A DNA stretch of 64,000 nt from Xanthobacter flavus (GCF_017875275.1 NZ_JAGGML010000001.1:186001-250000); one strand, 5' to 3'. Counted from the stretch's first letter, positions 38,511 to 48,314 are shown. Notes: generated by a model from the letters alone, not told the origin. Program-made: numbers and translations.

Positions 38511-39196
38511 TGTGCGAGTTCCTTCGACCAGTTGATGGCGTTGACGTAGATCCCCAGCGGATTGGCCCGGAGCCGATCCGCATCCCGCGGCGCCTGCACC
38601 GCGACGGTGAGGATGGCGCTCCAGCGGGAGGTGTCGGCGAGGCTGCCGTCCTGGAAGCGGCGCTCGGTCCAGGCGATGCGGAAGGAGTCCGGCGAGGCCC
38701 GGATCACGCTGGAGACCTCCACCGCCACCTGCTGCTTGCCGACCCGGGCGAAAGGATCATTGGCGCGGGCATAGTCGTTGAGGGCGATTGCTCCGGCCAG
38801 GGTCGTGTAGGCGTAGGCCCTGAGCCAGTTCTGGCGGACGATCACGGGATCGGCAGAGATGCTGCGGACCTCTTCAATGAAGCGGGCGAGGTGGAAGGCG
38901 ATCTGGGGATCGGAGGGGCGATAGTCCGAGGCGGCCGGCGCGACCGCCTGCGCCTGACCGAGCTTGTCCACCTGAACCACCCACGGAACCACCGAGCCGC
39001 TCAGGGCCTGCCACGCCAGGGCGCAGGAGAGGCCGGCCGACAGGGCGAGGCAGCCGAAGGCCATGAGGCGCCAGTTCTTCGCCTGGACCCGGGCCGAGCC
39101 GATGCGGTCATCCCAGACCTGGGCCGCGCGCTGATACGGCGTCTCAGGCTCGGGGGAGCGGCCGTAATGGACCGACGGGCGCTTGAAGGGGGTCAT
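38507..39196 (-). CDS. trbF: TrbF, mating-pair formation protein (VirB8-like)
   Basis: Beginning at ATG 39196 (overlapping the trbL stop), the protein has 229 residues. It has a short cytoplasmic start (ETPYQRAAQVWDDRIGSAR), one membrane helix (MAFGCLALSAGLSCALAW) and the VirB8/TrbF periplasmic domain (ARFIEEVRSISADPVIVRQN and AYTTLAGAIALNDYAR). VirB8-like proteins nucleate the inner-membrane part of the channel. Confidence 0.93.
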   Translation of the reverse strand: MTPFKRPSVHYGRSPEPETPYQRAAQVWDDRIGSARVQAKNWRLMAFGCLALSAGLSCALAWQALSGSVVPWVVQVDKLGQAQAVAPAASDYRPSDPQIAFHLARFIEEVRSISADPVIVRQNWLRAYAYTTLAGAIALNDYARANDPFARVGKQQVAVEVSSVIRASPDSFRIAWTERRFQDGSLADTSRWSAILTVAVQAPRDADRLRANPLGIYVNAINWSKELAQ

Positions 39197-40482
39197 GGGC
39201 GATCGCTTTCGGAGAGGGAGATGGACGACCCGCCGCCATGGCTGTCGCCGGATCGGACGGCATGGGTCGCGGTCTGGATGCCGTGGGCGACCTGCTGGGA
39301 GCGGCGCATGCGCCGGGCCCAATCGGGGGCATCGCCGGAGGAGGCCGGGTTGCTCGACGGGGCTGGGCCGGAGCTGCTGGCCGCCGCTTCGCCTGATGTG
39401 TCGGCCGAGCGCTGCAAGGGAGATGTCGCGGCCGCGCCGGCTGCTCTCGCCACGCCACCCAAACCGCTCCCGACACCGGAAAGGCCGGACTGGCCAGCGG
39501 CTCCCGCGCTGTAGGCGGATGCAGCACCCCCGGCGAGGCTCGCGCCCGCACGCGCCGCAGCGGCGGCTCCCGAGAACACGGCACCGGCTCCACGCACGGC
39601 AAGGCCCGCGGCGCCGGCTCCGGCGAGTGCCATGCCGCCGGCGGCAAGGCCCGTACCCACGGCGGCTCCGGCGCCGAGCTGCGGCGCGCCCGTGATCAGT
39701 CCCGTGGCGATTCCCGGCCCGAAGATGCCGAGCCCGAGGAGCGCGAGCGCGGCCAGCACCGCGGCTAGCGCCTGGCTGATGGTGGGCTGGGCATCGCCGT
39801 AGGAGGTGGTGAACTGGGAGAAGAGCCCCGAGCCGATGCCGATGATGACAGCGAGCACCATCACCTTCACGCCCGACGCCACGATGTTGCCGAGCACCTT
39901 CTCGGCGAGGAACGCGGTCTTGCCGAAGAAAGCGAAGGGGATGAGCACAAAGCCGGCGAGCGTCGTCAGCTTGAACTCGATGAGGGTGACGAAGAGCTGC
40001 ACCGCCAGGATGAAGAAGGCGATCAGGATCAGCAGCCAGGAGACCAGCAGCACGGCGATCTGCACGGCATTGACGAAGATCGCCACCGGCCCGGCGAGCT
40101 GGCTTGCGGCGTCGAGCAGCGGCTGGGCGGCGGTGAGCCCCACTTCCGCAAGTCGCCCCGGCCGCAGGAATTCCGCCGTGCTGATGGCGGAGCCGCCGGC
40201 CTTGAGGCCGAGCCCGGCGAAGCTCTCGAACACGATCTTCGAGAGCGAGTTGAAGTTGCCGATGATCCAGGCGAAGAAGCCGATGGCGAGGGTTTTGCGC
40301 ACCAGCCGGCGCATCACGTCCTCGTCGGCGCCCCAGGCCCAGAACAGGCCGGCGAGCGTGATGTCGAGTGCGATCAGGATGGAGGAGAGGCCCGTCACCT
40401 CGCCCTTGATCAGGCCGAAGCCGGAATCGATGTAGCTGGTGAAGGTGTTGAGGAAGGTGTCGATGACGCCCACGTCGTTCAT
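39193..40482 (-). CDS. trbL: TrbL, polytopic mating-channel protein (VirB6-like)
   Basis: From ATG 40482 the protein has 429 residues. The first about 300 are membrane helices (LIALDITLAGLFWAWGA; LKLTTLAGFV-type segments). The C-terminal about 130 residues are Ala/Gly/Ser-rich, low-complexity and without helices (AGASLAGGAASAYSAGAAGQ). This is the usual TrbL layout. It forms the inner-membrane channel of the transfer system. Confidence 0.93.
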   Translation of the reverse strand: MNDVGVIDTFLNTFTSYIDSGFGLIKGEVTGLSSILIALDITLAGLFWAWGADEDVMRRLVRKTLAIGFFAWIIGNFNSLSKIVFESFAGLGLKAGGSAISTAEFLRPGRLAEVGLTAAQPLLDAASQLAGPVAIFVNAVQIAVLLVSWLLILIAFFILAVQLFVTLIEFKLTTLAGFVLIPFAFFGKTAFLAEKVLGNIVASGVKVMVLAVIIGIGSGLFSQFTTSYGDAQPTISQALAAVLAALALLGLGIFGPGIATGLITGAPQLGAGAAVGTGLAAGGMALAGAGAAGLAVRGAGAVFSGAAAAARAGASLAGGAASAYSAGAAGQSGLSGVGSGLGGVARAAGAAATSPLQRSADTSGEAAASSSGPAPSSNPASSGDAPDWARRMRRSQQVAHGIQTATHAVRSGDSHGGGSSISLSESDRP

Positions 40483-40742
40483 GGCGTTGCTCCTTCCACG
40501 GGCTTGCCGAAGAAGCGGCGGCGGTTCGCCTCCCAGAGCGCGGCGCAGCGCGGATCGATGGGATTGGCCATCTCCAGCGTGGCGCAGCTCTTGAGGTCGG
40601 CCGAGGAGACGTTCCCTGCCTTCACGCTGCTGATAGTGACAGTCGGCTCGTGAGGCCTGCCTGAGGCGATGGCGAGGGCTGCGATCACCGCGCCCACAAG
40701 GCCGGCGACGACGAGGGTCCTGAGTGCAGTGCCCTGATCCAT
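40479..40742 (-). CDS. trbK: TrbK-like entry-exclusion protein (TrbK-alt)
   Basis: An 87-residue protein between trbJ and trbL with one N-terminal membrane helix (LVVAGLVGAVIAALAIASG) and a small periplasmic part containing two cysteines (LKSCATLEMANPIDPRCAAL) and the ending RRRFFGKPVEGATP. The position and pattern match the putative entry-exclusion protein of Tn4371-like and rhizobial trb operons, which blocks redundant transfer into cells already carrying the element. Confidence 0.85.
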   Translation of the reverse strand: MDQGTALRTLVVAGLVGAVIAALAIASGRPHEPTVTISSVKAGNVSSADLKSCATLEMANPIDPRCAALWEANRRRFFGKPVEGATP

Positions 40743-40751
40743 GGCCGCCCC

Positions 40752-41486
40752 TCAATTGCCGCGGAACATGGTGACGGCGGAGGACTGGTAGCTCGACCGG
40801 GTGGAGAAGCGCCGGTAGTGCTCCTGCCCCTCAGACACCGCCGTGGCACGCTCAGCTTCGGACAGCGCCTGCGCCCGGCCATTGGCGACCACCACCGCGG
40901 TGAGATCGGAGAGCTGCTGCGCCTGGAGCGCCTGGAGCTGGTTCCCTGCCTGCATGGCCTGCAACGCGCCGGTCGCCGCCTGGCTCTGGCCGACCAGTGT
41001 TGAGGCCTGGGTCCGGCCAATGTCGAGATTGCCGACGACGCCCGCCTGCACCCGCAGCGCATCCTGAAGACCGGCGACCGTGGTCTCCCAGCGGGTCTTA
41101 GCCTGGGTGACAAGAGCAGCGTCCGAGGTGCTCAGGGAAACCGAGCCGTACTGACCTTGGAACGCCCGGTCGATGGCGCCGACGTCATAAGCGATCTTCT
41201 GCGCCTGCCCGAGCAACTGCTGGGTCTGCTGGGCGGATTGCTGGAGCGCGCTGAGGGAGGAATACGGCAGGCTTGCGAGGTTGCGGGCCTGGTTGATCAG
41301 CATCTGTGCTTCATTCTGAAGCGAGGTGATCTGGTTGGTGACCTGCTGCAAGGCCCGCGCCGCCTGGAGGACGTTCTGGGCATAGTTGGAGGGGTCAAAG
41401 ACCACGGCCTGTGCCGCGGCCGGCGCGAGAGGGCACATGAGGAGCGGCGCAGCGACGAGCGCCGCCCGCAGCATCAGGCGGATCAT
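40752..41486 (-). CDS. trbJ: TrbJ, periplasmic mating protein (VirB5-like)
   Basis: ATG 41486 overlaps the trbE stop and gives 244 residues with a signal peptide (APLLMCPLAPAAAQA). The mature protein starts VVFDPSNYAQNVLQAARALQ, a TrbJ hallmark, and is mainly long helices rich in Gln and Ala. VirB5/TrbJ proteins sit at the pilus tip or in the channel and contact recipients. Confidence 0.92.
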   Translation of the reverse strand: MIRLMLRAALVAAPLLMCPLAPAAAQAVVFDPSNYAQNVLQAARALQQVTNQITSLQNEAQMLINQARNLASLPYSSLSALQQSAQQTQQLLGQAQKIAYDVGAIDRAFQGQYGSVSLSTSDAALVTQAKTRWETTVAGLQDALRVQAGVVGNLDIGRTQASTLVGQSQAATGALQAMQAGNQLQALQAQQLSDLTAVVVANGRAQALSEAERATAVSEGQEHYRRFSTRSSYQSSAVTMFRGN

Positions 41487-43918
41487 GAGCGTGTCTCCAG
41501 AAGGTCGAGGGTGGGGATGAGGTCGGCGGCCCAGCCGAGGCCCCGATGCCGTAGCCAGGCGGCGAGGAAACCATCGCGCCCATGCTCGGCGAGGATCAGC
41601 GAGAGCGCAGCCTGATCGGTCTTGGACCCGGCGGCGCACAAGGCGAGCGCCACCTGCGACAGCCCGAGCTCGAACAGGCGGCTGCCGCGTCGGGACTGGC
41701 AGTAATAGTCCCGCTTCGGGGTGGCCCGTGCGAGGATCTCGATCTGCCGGTCGTTGAGGCCGAAGCGCCGGTAGATGGCGGTGATCTGGGGCTCGACGGC
41801 CCGCTCGTTGGGGAGCAGCAGCCGCGTCTGGCAGCTCTCGATGATGGCCGGGGCGATGGCCGAGCCGTCGATGTCGGAGAGGGACTGCGTGGCGAAGACG
41901 ACGCTGGCGTTCTTCTTCCGCAGCGTCTTAAGCCACTCGCGGAGCTGGCCGGCAAAGCCCTGGTCATCAAGGGCGAGCCATCCCTCATCGATGATGATGA
42001 GGGTCGGAGACCCGTTGAGCCGGTCCTCGATGCGGTGGAACAGATAGGACAGCACGGCCGGTGCCGCGGTGGTGCCGATCAGCCCTTCGGTCTCGAAGGC
42101 CTGGACGAAGGCCTGCCCCAGGTGCTCCGCCTCGGCATCGAGCAGCCGGCCATGGGCGCCACCGATACAATAGGGGCGTAGCGCCTGTTTGAGATCGTTG
42201 GACTGGAGCAGGACGGCGAGGCCGGTGAGGGTCCGTTCCTCGACGGGAGCGGAGGCAAGGGAGGTGAGGGTCGACCAGATGTGCTCCTTCACCTCCGGGG
42301 CGATGGAAACGCCCTCGCGGGAGAGGATCGCCGTGATCCAGTCGGCGGCCCATGAGCGTTCGGCGAGATCATCCACACGGGAAAGAGGCTGGAGCGCGAC
42401 GCTGTCCTCGCTCCCATCGGACAGGCTCCCGCCGAGGTCGTGCCAGTCGCCGCCCATGGCGAGGGCGGCCGCCCGGATGCTGCCGCCGAAGTCGAAAGCG
42501 AACACCTGGGATCCAGCGTAGCGCCGGAACTGCAATGCCATCAGCGCCAGCAGCACCGACTTGCCGGCGCCCGTCGGCCCGATCACGAGGGTGTGGCCCA
42601 CATCGCCAACGTGGAGGGAAAAACGGAACGGGGTCGCCCCCTCGGTCTTGCCGTAGAACAACGGCGGCCCGCCGAAATGCGCGTCCTGTGCCTCGCCCGC
42701 CCACACCGCCGACAGCGGGATCATATGGGCGAGGTTGAGGGTGGAAATGGGCGGTTGGCGGACATTGGCGTAGACGTGCCCCGGCAAGCTGCCGAGCCAG
42801 GCATCCACGGCATTGATCGTCTCGACCATGGCCGTGAAGTCCCGGCCCTGGATTGCCTTCTCCACCAGCCGGAGCTTCTCGTCAGCGATGCGGGGATCGG
42901 CGTCCCAGACGGTCACCGTCGCGGTAAGATAGGCGATGCCGGCATGGTCGGCGCCGAGCTCCTGCAAAGCGAGGTCGGCATCCACCGCCTTGTTGGCGGC
43001 ATCTGAATCCACCAGTACCGAGGCCTCGTTGGTCATCACCTCCTTCAGGATGGCGGCGATGGACTTGCGCTTGGCGAACCACTGCCGGCGGATCCTGGTG
43101 AGGAGCCGGGTGGCGTCGGTTTTGTCGAGGAGAATGGCGCGGGTGGACCAGCGATAGGGAAAGGCGAGCCGGTTGAGGTCGTCGAGGATCCCCGGCGTCG
43201 TCGCCGTCGGGAAGCCGACGATGGTGAGGACGCGTAGATGCTCGGACCCCAGCATCGGCTCGAGCCCGCCGGTGAGCGGCTGGTCTGCCAGCAGGGCGTC
43301 GAGATACATGGGCGTCTCGGGAACGCGGACCCGCTGGCGCTTGGTCGAGACGCAACCGTGCAGATATGTGAGGGTCTCGGCATCGTCGAGCCAGCGGCAC
43401 TCGGGCATGAAGGCCTCGACGAGCCGCAGGACTCGGTCCGTGCGGTCGACGAAGGCGCCGAGCGCCTCATAGGGATCGACGCCACCACGCGCGCGGCCTT
43501 CATAGAGCCAGCTCTCCGCCCGTGCAGCGTCCTCCGCCGGCGGCAGCCAGGTGAAGGTGAGGAAATAGCTGGATTCGAAATGGCTGCCGGCTTCCGCGAA
43601 GTCGGCCTTGCGCTCGGCTTCGACCAGCGCGGAGGCGGGATCGGGAAAGACACTCGCCGGATAGGCACCCGCCGGGTGTCGCTGGGCCTCCACAAAGAGT
43701 GCCCAGCCGGAGCCGAGGCGGCGAAAGGCGCTGTTGAGGCGACCCGCCGCCGCCACCAGTTCGGCCGGCACCGCGGAATCAAGGTCCGGCCCACGGAAGC
43801 GTGCCGTCCGCTGGACGCTGCCATCCTTGTTGAGGACGACGCCAGAGCCGACCAGTGCCGCCCAGGGCAGGTAGTCGGCGAGCCGGCTGGCGTGACGCCG
43901 GTATTCCGCGAGGTTCAT
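41483..43918 (-). CDS. trbE: TrbE, mating-pair ATPase (VirB4-like)
   Basis: Starting from ATG 43918 (43921 is an adjacent alternative) the protein has 811 residues. It begins with the CagE/VirB4 N-terminal domain (LAEYRRHASRLADYLPWAAL). The ATPase has Walker A GPTGAGKSVLLALMALQFRR and Walker B LIIIDEGWLALDDQGF. KKNASVVFATQSLSDIDGSA is the usual downstream motif. It powers pilus assembly and transfer. The length is normal for the family. Confidence 0.94.
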   Translation of the reverse strand: MNLAEYRRHASRLADYLPWAALVGSGVVLNKDGSVQRTARFRGPDLDSAVPAELVAAAGRLNSAFRRLGSGWALFVEAQRHPAGAYPASVFPDPASALVEAERKADFAEAGSHFESSYFLTFTWLPPAEDAARAESWLYEGRARGGVDPYEALGAFVDRTDRVLRLVEAFMPECRWLDDAETLTYLHGCVSTKRQRVRVPETPMYLDALLADQPLTGGLEPMLGSEHLRVLTIVGFPTATTPGILDDLNRLAFPYRWSTRAILLDKTDATRLLTRIRRQWFAKRKSIAAILKEVMTNEASVLVDSDAANKAVDADLALQELGADHAGIAYLTATVTVWDADPRIADEKLRLVEKAIQGRDFTAMVETINAVDAWLGSLPGHVYANVRQPPISTLNLAHMIPLSAVWAGEAQDAHFGGPPLFYGKTEGATPFRFSLHVGDVGHTLVIGPTGAGKSVLLALMALQFRRYAGSQVFAFDFGGSIRAAALAMGGDWHDLGGSLSDGSEDSVALQPLSRVDDLAERSWAADWITAILSREGVSIAPEVKEHIWSTLTSLASAPVEERTLTGLAVLLQSNDLKQALRPYCIGGAHGRLLDAEAEHLGQAFVQAFETEGLIGTTAAPAVLSYLFHRIEDRLNGSPTLIIIDEGWLALDDQGFAGQLREWLKTLRKKNASVVFATQSLSDIDGSAIAPAIIESCQTRLLLPNERAVEPQITAIYRRFGLNDRQIEILARATPKRDYYCQSRRGSRLFELGLSQVALALCAAGSKTDQAALSLILAEHGRDGFLAAWLRHRGLGWAADLIPTLDLLETRS

Positions 43919-43931
43919 CATGGTGCGCCCC

Positions 43932-44204
43932 TCAGACCGACAGATGACCGGGGATGCGCAGATGGCGGCGCACCACATCGACGAAGAGCGGATCGCGCTT
44001 GGCGGCCCAGACGGCGGCGAGATGGCCCACGGCCCCGACCGCGAGCCCCACAAGCCAGAGCCTCAGCCCCAGCCCGACAGCACCGGCGAGGGTACCGTTG
44101 AAGATGGCGATTGCCCGCGGCGCGCCGCCGAGCAGGATCGGCTCGCTCAAGGCCCGATGGACCGGGACGGAGAAGCCCGGCACCCCGCCAATATCGCCCG
44201 GCAT
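43932..44204 (-). CDS. trbD: TrbD, small membrane mating protein (VirB3-like)
   Basis: A 90-residue protein beginning MPGDIGGVPGFSVPVHRALS and PILLGGAPR, typical of TrbD, with two hydrophobic segments (AIAIFNGTLAGAVGLGLRLW and VGLAVGAVGHLAAVWAA) and the end DVVRRHLRIPGHL. Its ATG shares one base with the trbC stop. VirB3-like proteins work with VirB4/TrbE in the inner membrane. Confidence 0.92.
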   Translation of the reverse strand: MPGDIGGVPGFSVPVHRALSEPILLGGAPRAIAIFNGTLAGAVGLGLRLWLVGLAVGAVGHLAAVWAAKRDPLFVDVVRRHLRIPGHLSV

Positions 44205-44536
44205 CAGACCAGCGCTCCGCCGCTGAAGGAGAAGAAGGAGAGGAAGAAGCTCGAAGCGGCGAAGGCGATGGAGAGGCCGAATACGATCTGGATCAGCCGC
44301 CGGAATCCGCCAGAGGTGTCGCCGAAGGCGAGCGCGAGGCCGGTGGAGATAATGACGATCACCGCGATGATCTTGGCGACTGGCCCCTGGATCGAATCCA
44401 GGATCGACTGCAGCGGCGTTTCCCACGGCATGGAGGAGCCGGAGGCGTGGGCCGCGGAGACAACACACACGCAGGCGGTGGCACCGGCCACGGCCTGCAG
44501 CAATCGGCGGTAGAATGGAGGGAGCGTGAAAGTCAC
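44204..44536 (-). CDS. trbC: TrbC, prepilin (VirB2-like)
   Basis: A 110-residue propilin. The signal region (LLQAVAGATACVCVVSAAHA) is followed by the mature pilin with two hydrophobic helices (AKIIAVIVIISTGLALAFGD and IVFGLSIAFAASSFFLSFFS) around a basic turn FRRL. The TraF-type peptidase at 57646-58191 is the likely maturation enzyme. The start overlaps trbB by four bases. Confidence 0.92.
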   Translation of the reverse strand: MTFTLPPFYRRLLQAVAGATACVCVVSAAHASGSSMPWETPLQSILDSIQGPVAKIIAVIVIISTGLALAFGDTSGGFRRLIQIVFGLSIAFAASSFFLSFFSFSGGALV

Positions 44537-45519
44537 AGGGAGGTTCCTTCTTCGGATGGAGCGGTGATGGGGATGACGCGGTAGTCGCCGTCGGGCCCGA
44601 GACCTTCGACGTGAGAGAGCTCGGAAAGGCGGGGCGCGGAGCCGCGGCCCGACAGCACGGCGATGAGGTCGATGGTCTCGGCGATCAGGGCCCGAGGTAC
44701 GGTGACGACGGCTTCCTGGATGAGTTGCTCGAGACGCCTCAAGGCCCCGATGGCGCTGCCGGCGTGGATGGTGCCGATGCCCCCAGGGTGGCCTGTGCCC
44801 CAGGCCTTCAGGAGGTCAAGGGCTTCGGCACCTCGGACCTCGCCGATGGGGATGCGATCCGGCCGCAGGCGCAGCGATGAGCGGACGAGGTCCGAGAGCG
44901 AGGCGACGCCGTCCTTGGTGCGCATCGCTACAAGGTTGGGGGCTGCGCATTGGAGTTCTCGTGTGTCCTCGATGAGGACGACGCGTTCGGAGGTCTTGGT
45001 CACCTCGGCGAGCAGCGCGTTGGTGAGCGTGGTCTTGCCGGTGGAGGTGCCGCCGGCGACCAGGATGTTGGCGCGGGAGGCGACGCCATGGCGCAGGGCT
45101 TCGGCCTGCGGCGCAGACATGATGCCGGCGGCGACATAGTCGTCGAGCGTGAAGACGGCGGCGGCCGGTTTGCGGATGGCGAAGGTCGGGGAGGCCACGA
45201 CGGGCGGGAGCAGGCCTTCGAACCGCTCTCCCGTTCCCGGCAGTTCGGCTGACACCCGCGGGGCGCCGGCATGGACCTCGGCGCCGATATGGTGCGCAAC
45301 GAGGCGGACGATGCGTTCGCCATCGGCGGCGGCTAATCGCTCGCCTGTATCGCGAAGCCCCTCGGACAGCCGGTCGACCCACAGGCGCCCGTCCGGATTG
45401 AGCATGACCTCGACGACGGCCGGGTCTTCAAGAAGGCGGGTGATCATCGGGCCAAGCGCGGTGCGCAACATGCGTTCGCCGCGTGTCAGGCCTTCCGAAC
45501 TGTGAGGTGAAGTCGCCAT
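44533..45519 (-). CDS. trbB: TrbB, mating-pair ATPase (VirB11-like)
   Basis: ATG 45519 follows GGGGATGAG and gives 328 residues (ATG 45534 is possible). The hexameric secretion ATPase motifs are present: Walker [16 protein letters not shown], the Asp box [31 protein letters not shown] and the His box GIGTIHAGS. It is the first gene of the trb operon. Upstream, where copG normally abuts it, there is a 5.3-kb insertion, so the operon may now need its own promoter. Confidence 0.94.
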   Translation of the reverse strand: MATSPHSSEGLTRGERMLRTALGPMITRLLEDPAVVEVMLNPDGRLWVDRLSEGLRDTGERLAAADGERIVRLVAHHIGAEVHAGAPRVSAELPGTGERFEGLLPPVVASPTFAIRKPAAAVFTLDDYVAAGIMSAPQAEALRHGVASRANILVAGGTSTGKTTLTNALLAEVTKTSERVVLIEDTRELQCAAPNLVAMRTKDGVASLSDLVRSSLRLRPDRIPIGEVRGAEALDLLKAWGTGHPGGIGTIHAGSAIGALRRLEQLIQEAVVTVPRALIAETIDLIAVLSGRGSAPRLSELSHVEGLGPDGDYRVIPITAPSEEGTSL

Positions 45520-45999
45520 CTCATCCCCGCCCATGCCGGGGATGATTAAAAGAGCCGGAAATTGGGAGGTTTCAACAAGCCAATGCGGCCGTCGCGGTCT
45601 GGCGTGCAGATACTTAAGAACGGCGGGATGCTGCTATTGTACCTGAGGACCGAAGACTCGGAGCAGAGGACATCGCAGACGACGAGAGCGCAGCATGCTG
45701 CTGTTGGAGCCTAATCGGCATTCACGTGGAGCGGTTCAAAATGCCCCCCGCCAGTTTCTAGCCGGGGGTCGGAATTGACCTGTCGCACATGTCCGCTCGC
45801 AGGGATTCTGGTAAGTCATCCGGGTTGCTAAATGCTGCCCATTGTCTCCAATAGCCGGAACGCTTCGCGTAACATTGCAGGGAGCCTGGCTCGCGCATTC
45901 TCCAAGTTTATAGCAACCAATTCGCCTGGGCGAGGCGTGGACGTGAAGGTTGGCTGGCATCTAACGTATGATTATTGCACTTATAAATCATGAACTTGA
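45520..45999. other. Non-coding stretch upstream of trbB
   Basis: About 480 bases between trbB and the plus-strand CoiA-like gene. No convincing gene is present. A C-rich block at 45740-45770 (around CCCCCCGCC and CCGGGGG) looks like part of an insertion-sequence end, but no transposase or matching terminal repeat was found. A promoter for trbB and one for the CoiA-like gene must both lie here. Confidence 0.45.
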
Positions 46000-47298
46000 A
46001 TGAGATGGTCCCGTGCGATGGGGAAGATCGAACCGAAGAGAACGCTTAGAAATGTCGTCGATCTGGACTCGATGCAAACGATCTCGAGTGATCAGCTCTT
46101 GAGCCTGCATCCGGACGACTATCAGGTCATCCGGAGATCGGCGACCCGGGCACGTTTGGATCGAAAGTCCCGATATGTGTGCGGGCAATGCGGATATGCG
46201 GTCTATGCGCCGAGGGAAGGGCGTACCGGCCAGCCATACTGGAAGCATCATCCCGGCGCCCCTGAGGATTGTCCGTGGTGGACTGGCACCCCATTGGGAG
46301 TGGACGAAGTCAGTCGCAGGCAGTTTCAGGGTGCGCAGGAGAGCCCGCTCCAGGTCGCGATAAAAACCGTTGTCGGAGAACTGCTGCGTCTGGATATCCG
46401 CACCGCGCCCGACAGCGTGGTCATCGATGAATATTTAATCATGAAGGACGGGAAACGTCGTCCCGACATTCGAGCCATTTATGGCGGTGTACCACTTGTC
46501 GTGGAGGTGCAACTCGCGGCCACCCAGATTCCAATCATCGTTCAGCGCGAAGATTTCTACGATGAACTAGCCTATCGGCTATTGTGGCTGACGTGGAATT
46601 TCCAGCCTCCGTTGACTGAGGGGCGCCTTCTAAGTTCGTTCGAGGATATTTTCTACTCGCACAATAAGAATCTGTTTTCGATGGATGACGAGACCGTCAG
46701 TTTGTCGCGACAGATAGGCGAGGTAATCCTTCGAGTGTTTTGGAAAGGCGGCGACGGATGGCTTTCCAGGCTCGTCAAGCTGTCGGAGCTAAACTGGCTA
46801 TCTAGCGGCCGGGCATTCGCGGTCGCGCCAGTGCCACACTGGAACGAGGATTTTCTCGTGAGATGGCGCGCGGCGACCGGCGGGCATGGAACCCAATGGC
46901 CCGAGCGCGGGGTGCTTCTTGCCGAACTCGCCGCCCAACTGACGTCCCCGGATATAGATAGCCGTGAGCTTAAGGACACTGACGATCTGATCAACTGCCT
47001 TCTTTCGTTGCTGGACGGCCGGCCAGTGGGATCTCAGCAGAAGAACATCGTCGAGTTGCTGAACACGTTCCTCGGTGTCGAGCCCCGGTATCGTTTCGCC
47101 CGCGTTGTCCGGCGGTTCGCCGAGCTTTGCGGACGACAAGAGGCACTCAGCACTAGGAGTGTCCAGACCAAACTTAGAACGGCGTTGGCAGCCCCTCAGG
47201 ACGATCCGGCAAGTCTCACCGGCCGTATCGTGCTGAGGCTGTTTCCCGACATTTTTGCGCGACGCGCCATCGACGCGGACAACGCGTCGGCGTCTTGA
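46000..47298 (+). CDS. CoiA-like (DUF6035-type) nuclease-domain protein
   Basis: A 432-residue soluble protein (ATG 46018 is an alternative start). Residues about 55-90 hold a zinc-ribbon-like module: YVCGQCGYAVYAPREG, then YWKHHPGAPEDCPWW. A PD-(D/E)XK-like core follows: KRRPDIRAIYGGVPLVVEVQ with a Gln-rich strand and the helix QREDFYDELAYRLLWL. This combination resembles competence protein CoiA and the DUF6035 family. The C-terminal half is helical and unrecognised. It lies in cargo inserted between copG and trbB, opposite to the transfer genes and next to an HNH nuclease; a defence role is inferred only from this context. Confidence 0.65.
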   Translation: MRWSRAMGKIEPKRTLRNVVDLDSMQTISSDQLLSLHPDDYQVIRRSATRARLDRKSRYVCGQCGYAVYAPREGRTGQPYWKHHPGAPEDCPWWTGTPLGVDEVSRRQFQGAQESPLQVAIKTVVGELLRLDIRTAPDSVVIDEYLIMKDGKRRPDIRAIYGGVPLVVEVQLAATQIPIIVQREDFYDELAYRLLWLTWNFQPPLTEGRLLSSFEDIFYSHNKNLFSMDDETVSLSRQIGEVILRVFWKGGDGWLSRLVKLSELNWLSSGRAFAVAPVPHWNEDFLVRWRAATGGHGTQWPERGVLLAELAAQLTSPDIDSRELKDTDDLINCLLSLLDGRPVGSQQKNIVELLNTFLGVEPRYRFARVVRRFAELCGRQEALSTRSVQTKLRTALAAPQDDPASLTGRIVLRLFPDIFARRAIDADNASAS

Positions 47299-47322
47299 AC
47301 ACAGCATGAATGGGAGAGCATA

Positions 47323-48111
47323 TTGCCGGGACCATCAGAGAAGACGATCCGACGACTGTTCGCAATGTCGGGAAACATGTGCACATTTCCGGGATGCTCA
47401 TCCCGAATATTCGAAGCGACGGGAACAGTGACCGGCGAGGTCTGCCATATTCGGGCTCAAAGCTCAGGTGGCCCTCGGTTTGATAGCACGCAGACAGAGG
47501 ACGCACGGCACGCCTTCGCGAATTTGATCCTGCTATGCCGCCGGCACCATAAGATCATTGACGCGGAGCCCGGACTCTATTCGGTCGACACTTTGGAGGA
47601 GATCAAGACGATCCAGGAAGAACATCTCGGCCGCCCCAAGCAGGAAACGGATGGTTTCTTTGCCAAGGTTCTGCTTAATGCGATGTCGCGTATTGAGACC
47701 AGAAACAATACGGGCAATGTGGTCATCGGTAGCCTTGGCGCAATCGTGGCCGGAACCCTGAATTTCAAGGGTTCGGGAAAAGCTCCTAGGTTCCAGACCG
47801 CGGCCGGGACAATCGGTGCCGATCAGGAAGCAAGCCGATATGTCCAATATCTGATCAGGCAATACAATCAATTCGCCTCGGCCGACACCTCGCGGGCGAC
47901 GAAATTCAACCATGCCGTGATTTCGAAGAATATCGAGTCCAGGTTCCGCTCCTCCTGGCGGGACACGGCGATGGAGAGGTTCGCCGAGGTCTGCGTGTAT
48001 CTCCAGGAGCGGATCAGGAAGACTCGAGTCGCCAAGTCAAACTCGGTGAAAGGGCACCGATCATTCTCAACATTCGAAGATTACACACGAGAGACCAAGC
48101 GCGCGCCATAG
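47323..48111 (+). CDS. HNH endonuclease-domain protein
   Basis: The start is TTG 47323, supported by GGGAGA six bases upstream; the product has 262 residues. The N-terminal HNH module is clear: MCTFPGCSSRIF gives the first zinc Cys pair, GEVCHIRAQSSGGPR the core His, and ANLILLCRRHHKIID the final N-C-HH. The remaining about 150 residues are soluble, helical and basic toward the end, with no family recognised. It follows the CoiA-like gene by 24 bases on the same strand, so the pair is probably one transcript. An IS3-family element begins 22 bases after its stop. Confidence 0.75.
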   Translation: MPGPSEKTIRRLFAMSGNMCTFPGCSSRIFEATGTVTGEVCHIRAQSSGGPRFDSTQTEDARHAFANLILLCRRHHKIIDAEPGLYSVDTLEEIKTIQEEHLGRPKQETDGFFAKVLLNAMSRIETRNNTGNVVIGSLGAIVAGTLNFKGSGKAPRFQTAAGTIGADQEASRYVQYLIRQYNQFASADTSRATKFNHAVISKNIESRFRSSWRDTAMERFAEVCVYLQERIRKTRVAKSNSVKGHRSFSTFEDYTRETKRAP

Positions 48112-48314
48112 GAGGGCTTTCCAAGCTTGGCTCTGACCTGAGCCCCAGAACCTCCTCCAGATTTGGGTAGAGTCCGTCGATCACGGAGACGGACGATGCG
48201 AGCCTCACGGTTCACAGAGGAGATGGGGTATTCGGTCCTGATCTCTTGAGCCGTTTGCGGCGTTCGGCGGCGAAGAGGACGATCGGGGCCTGAACCCAGC
48301 GCCGGGAGGTCCCC

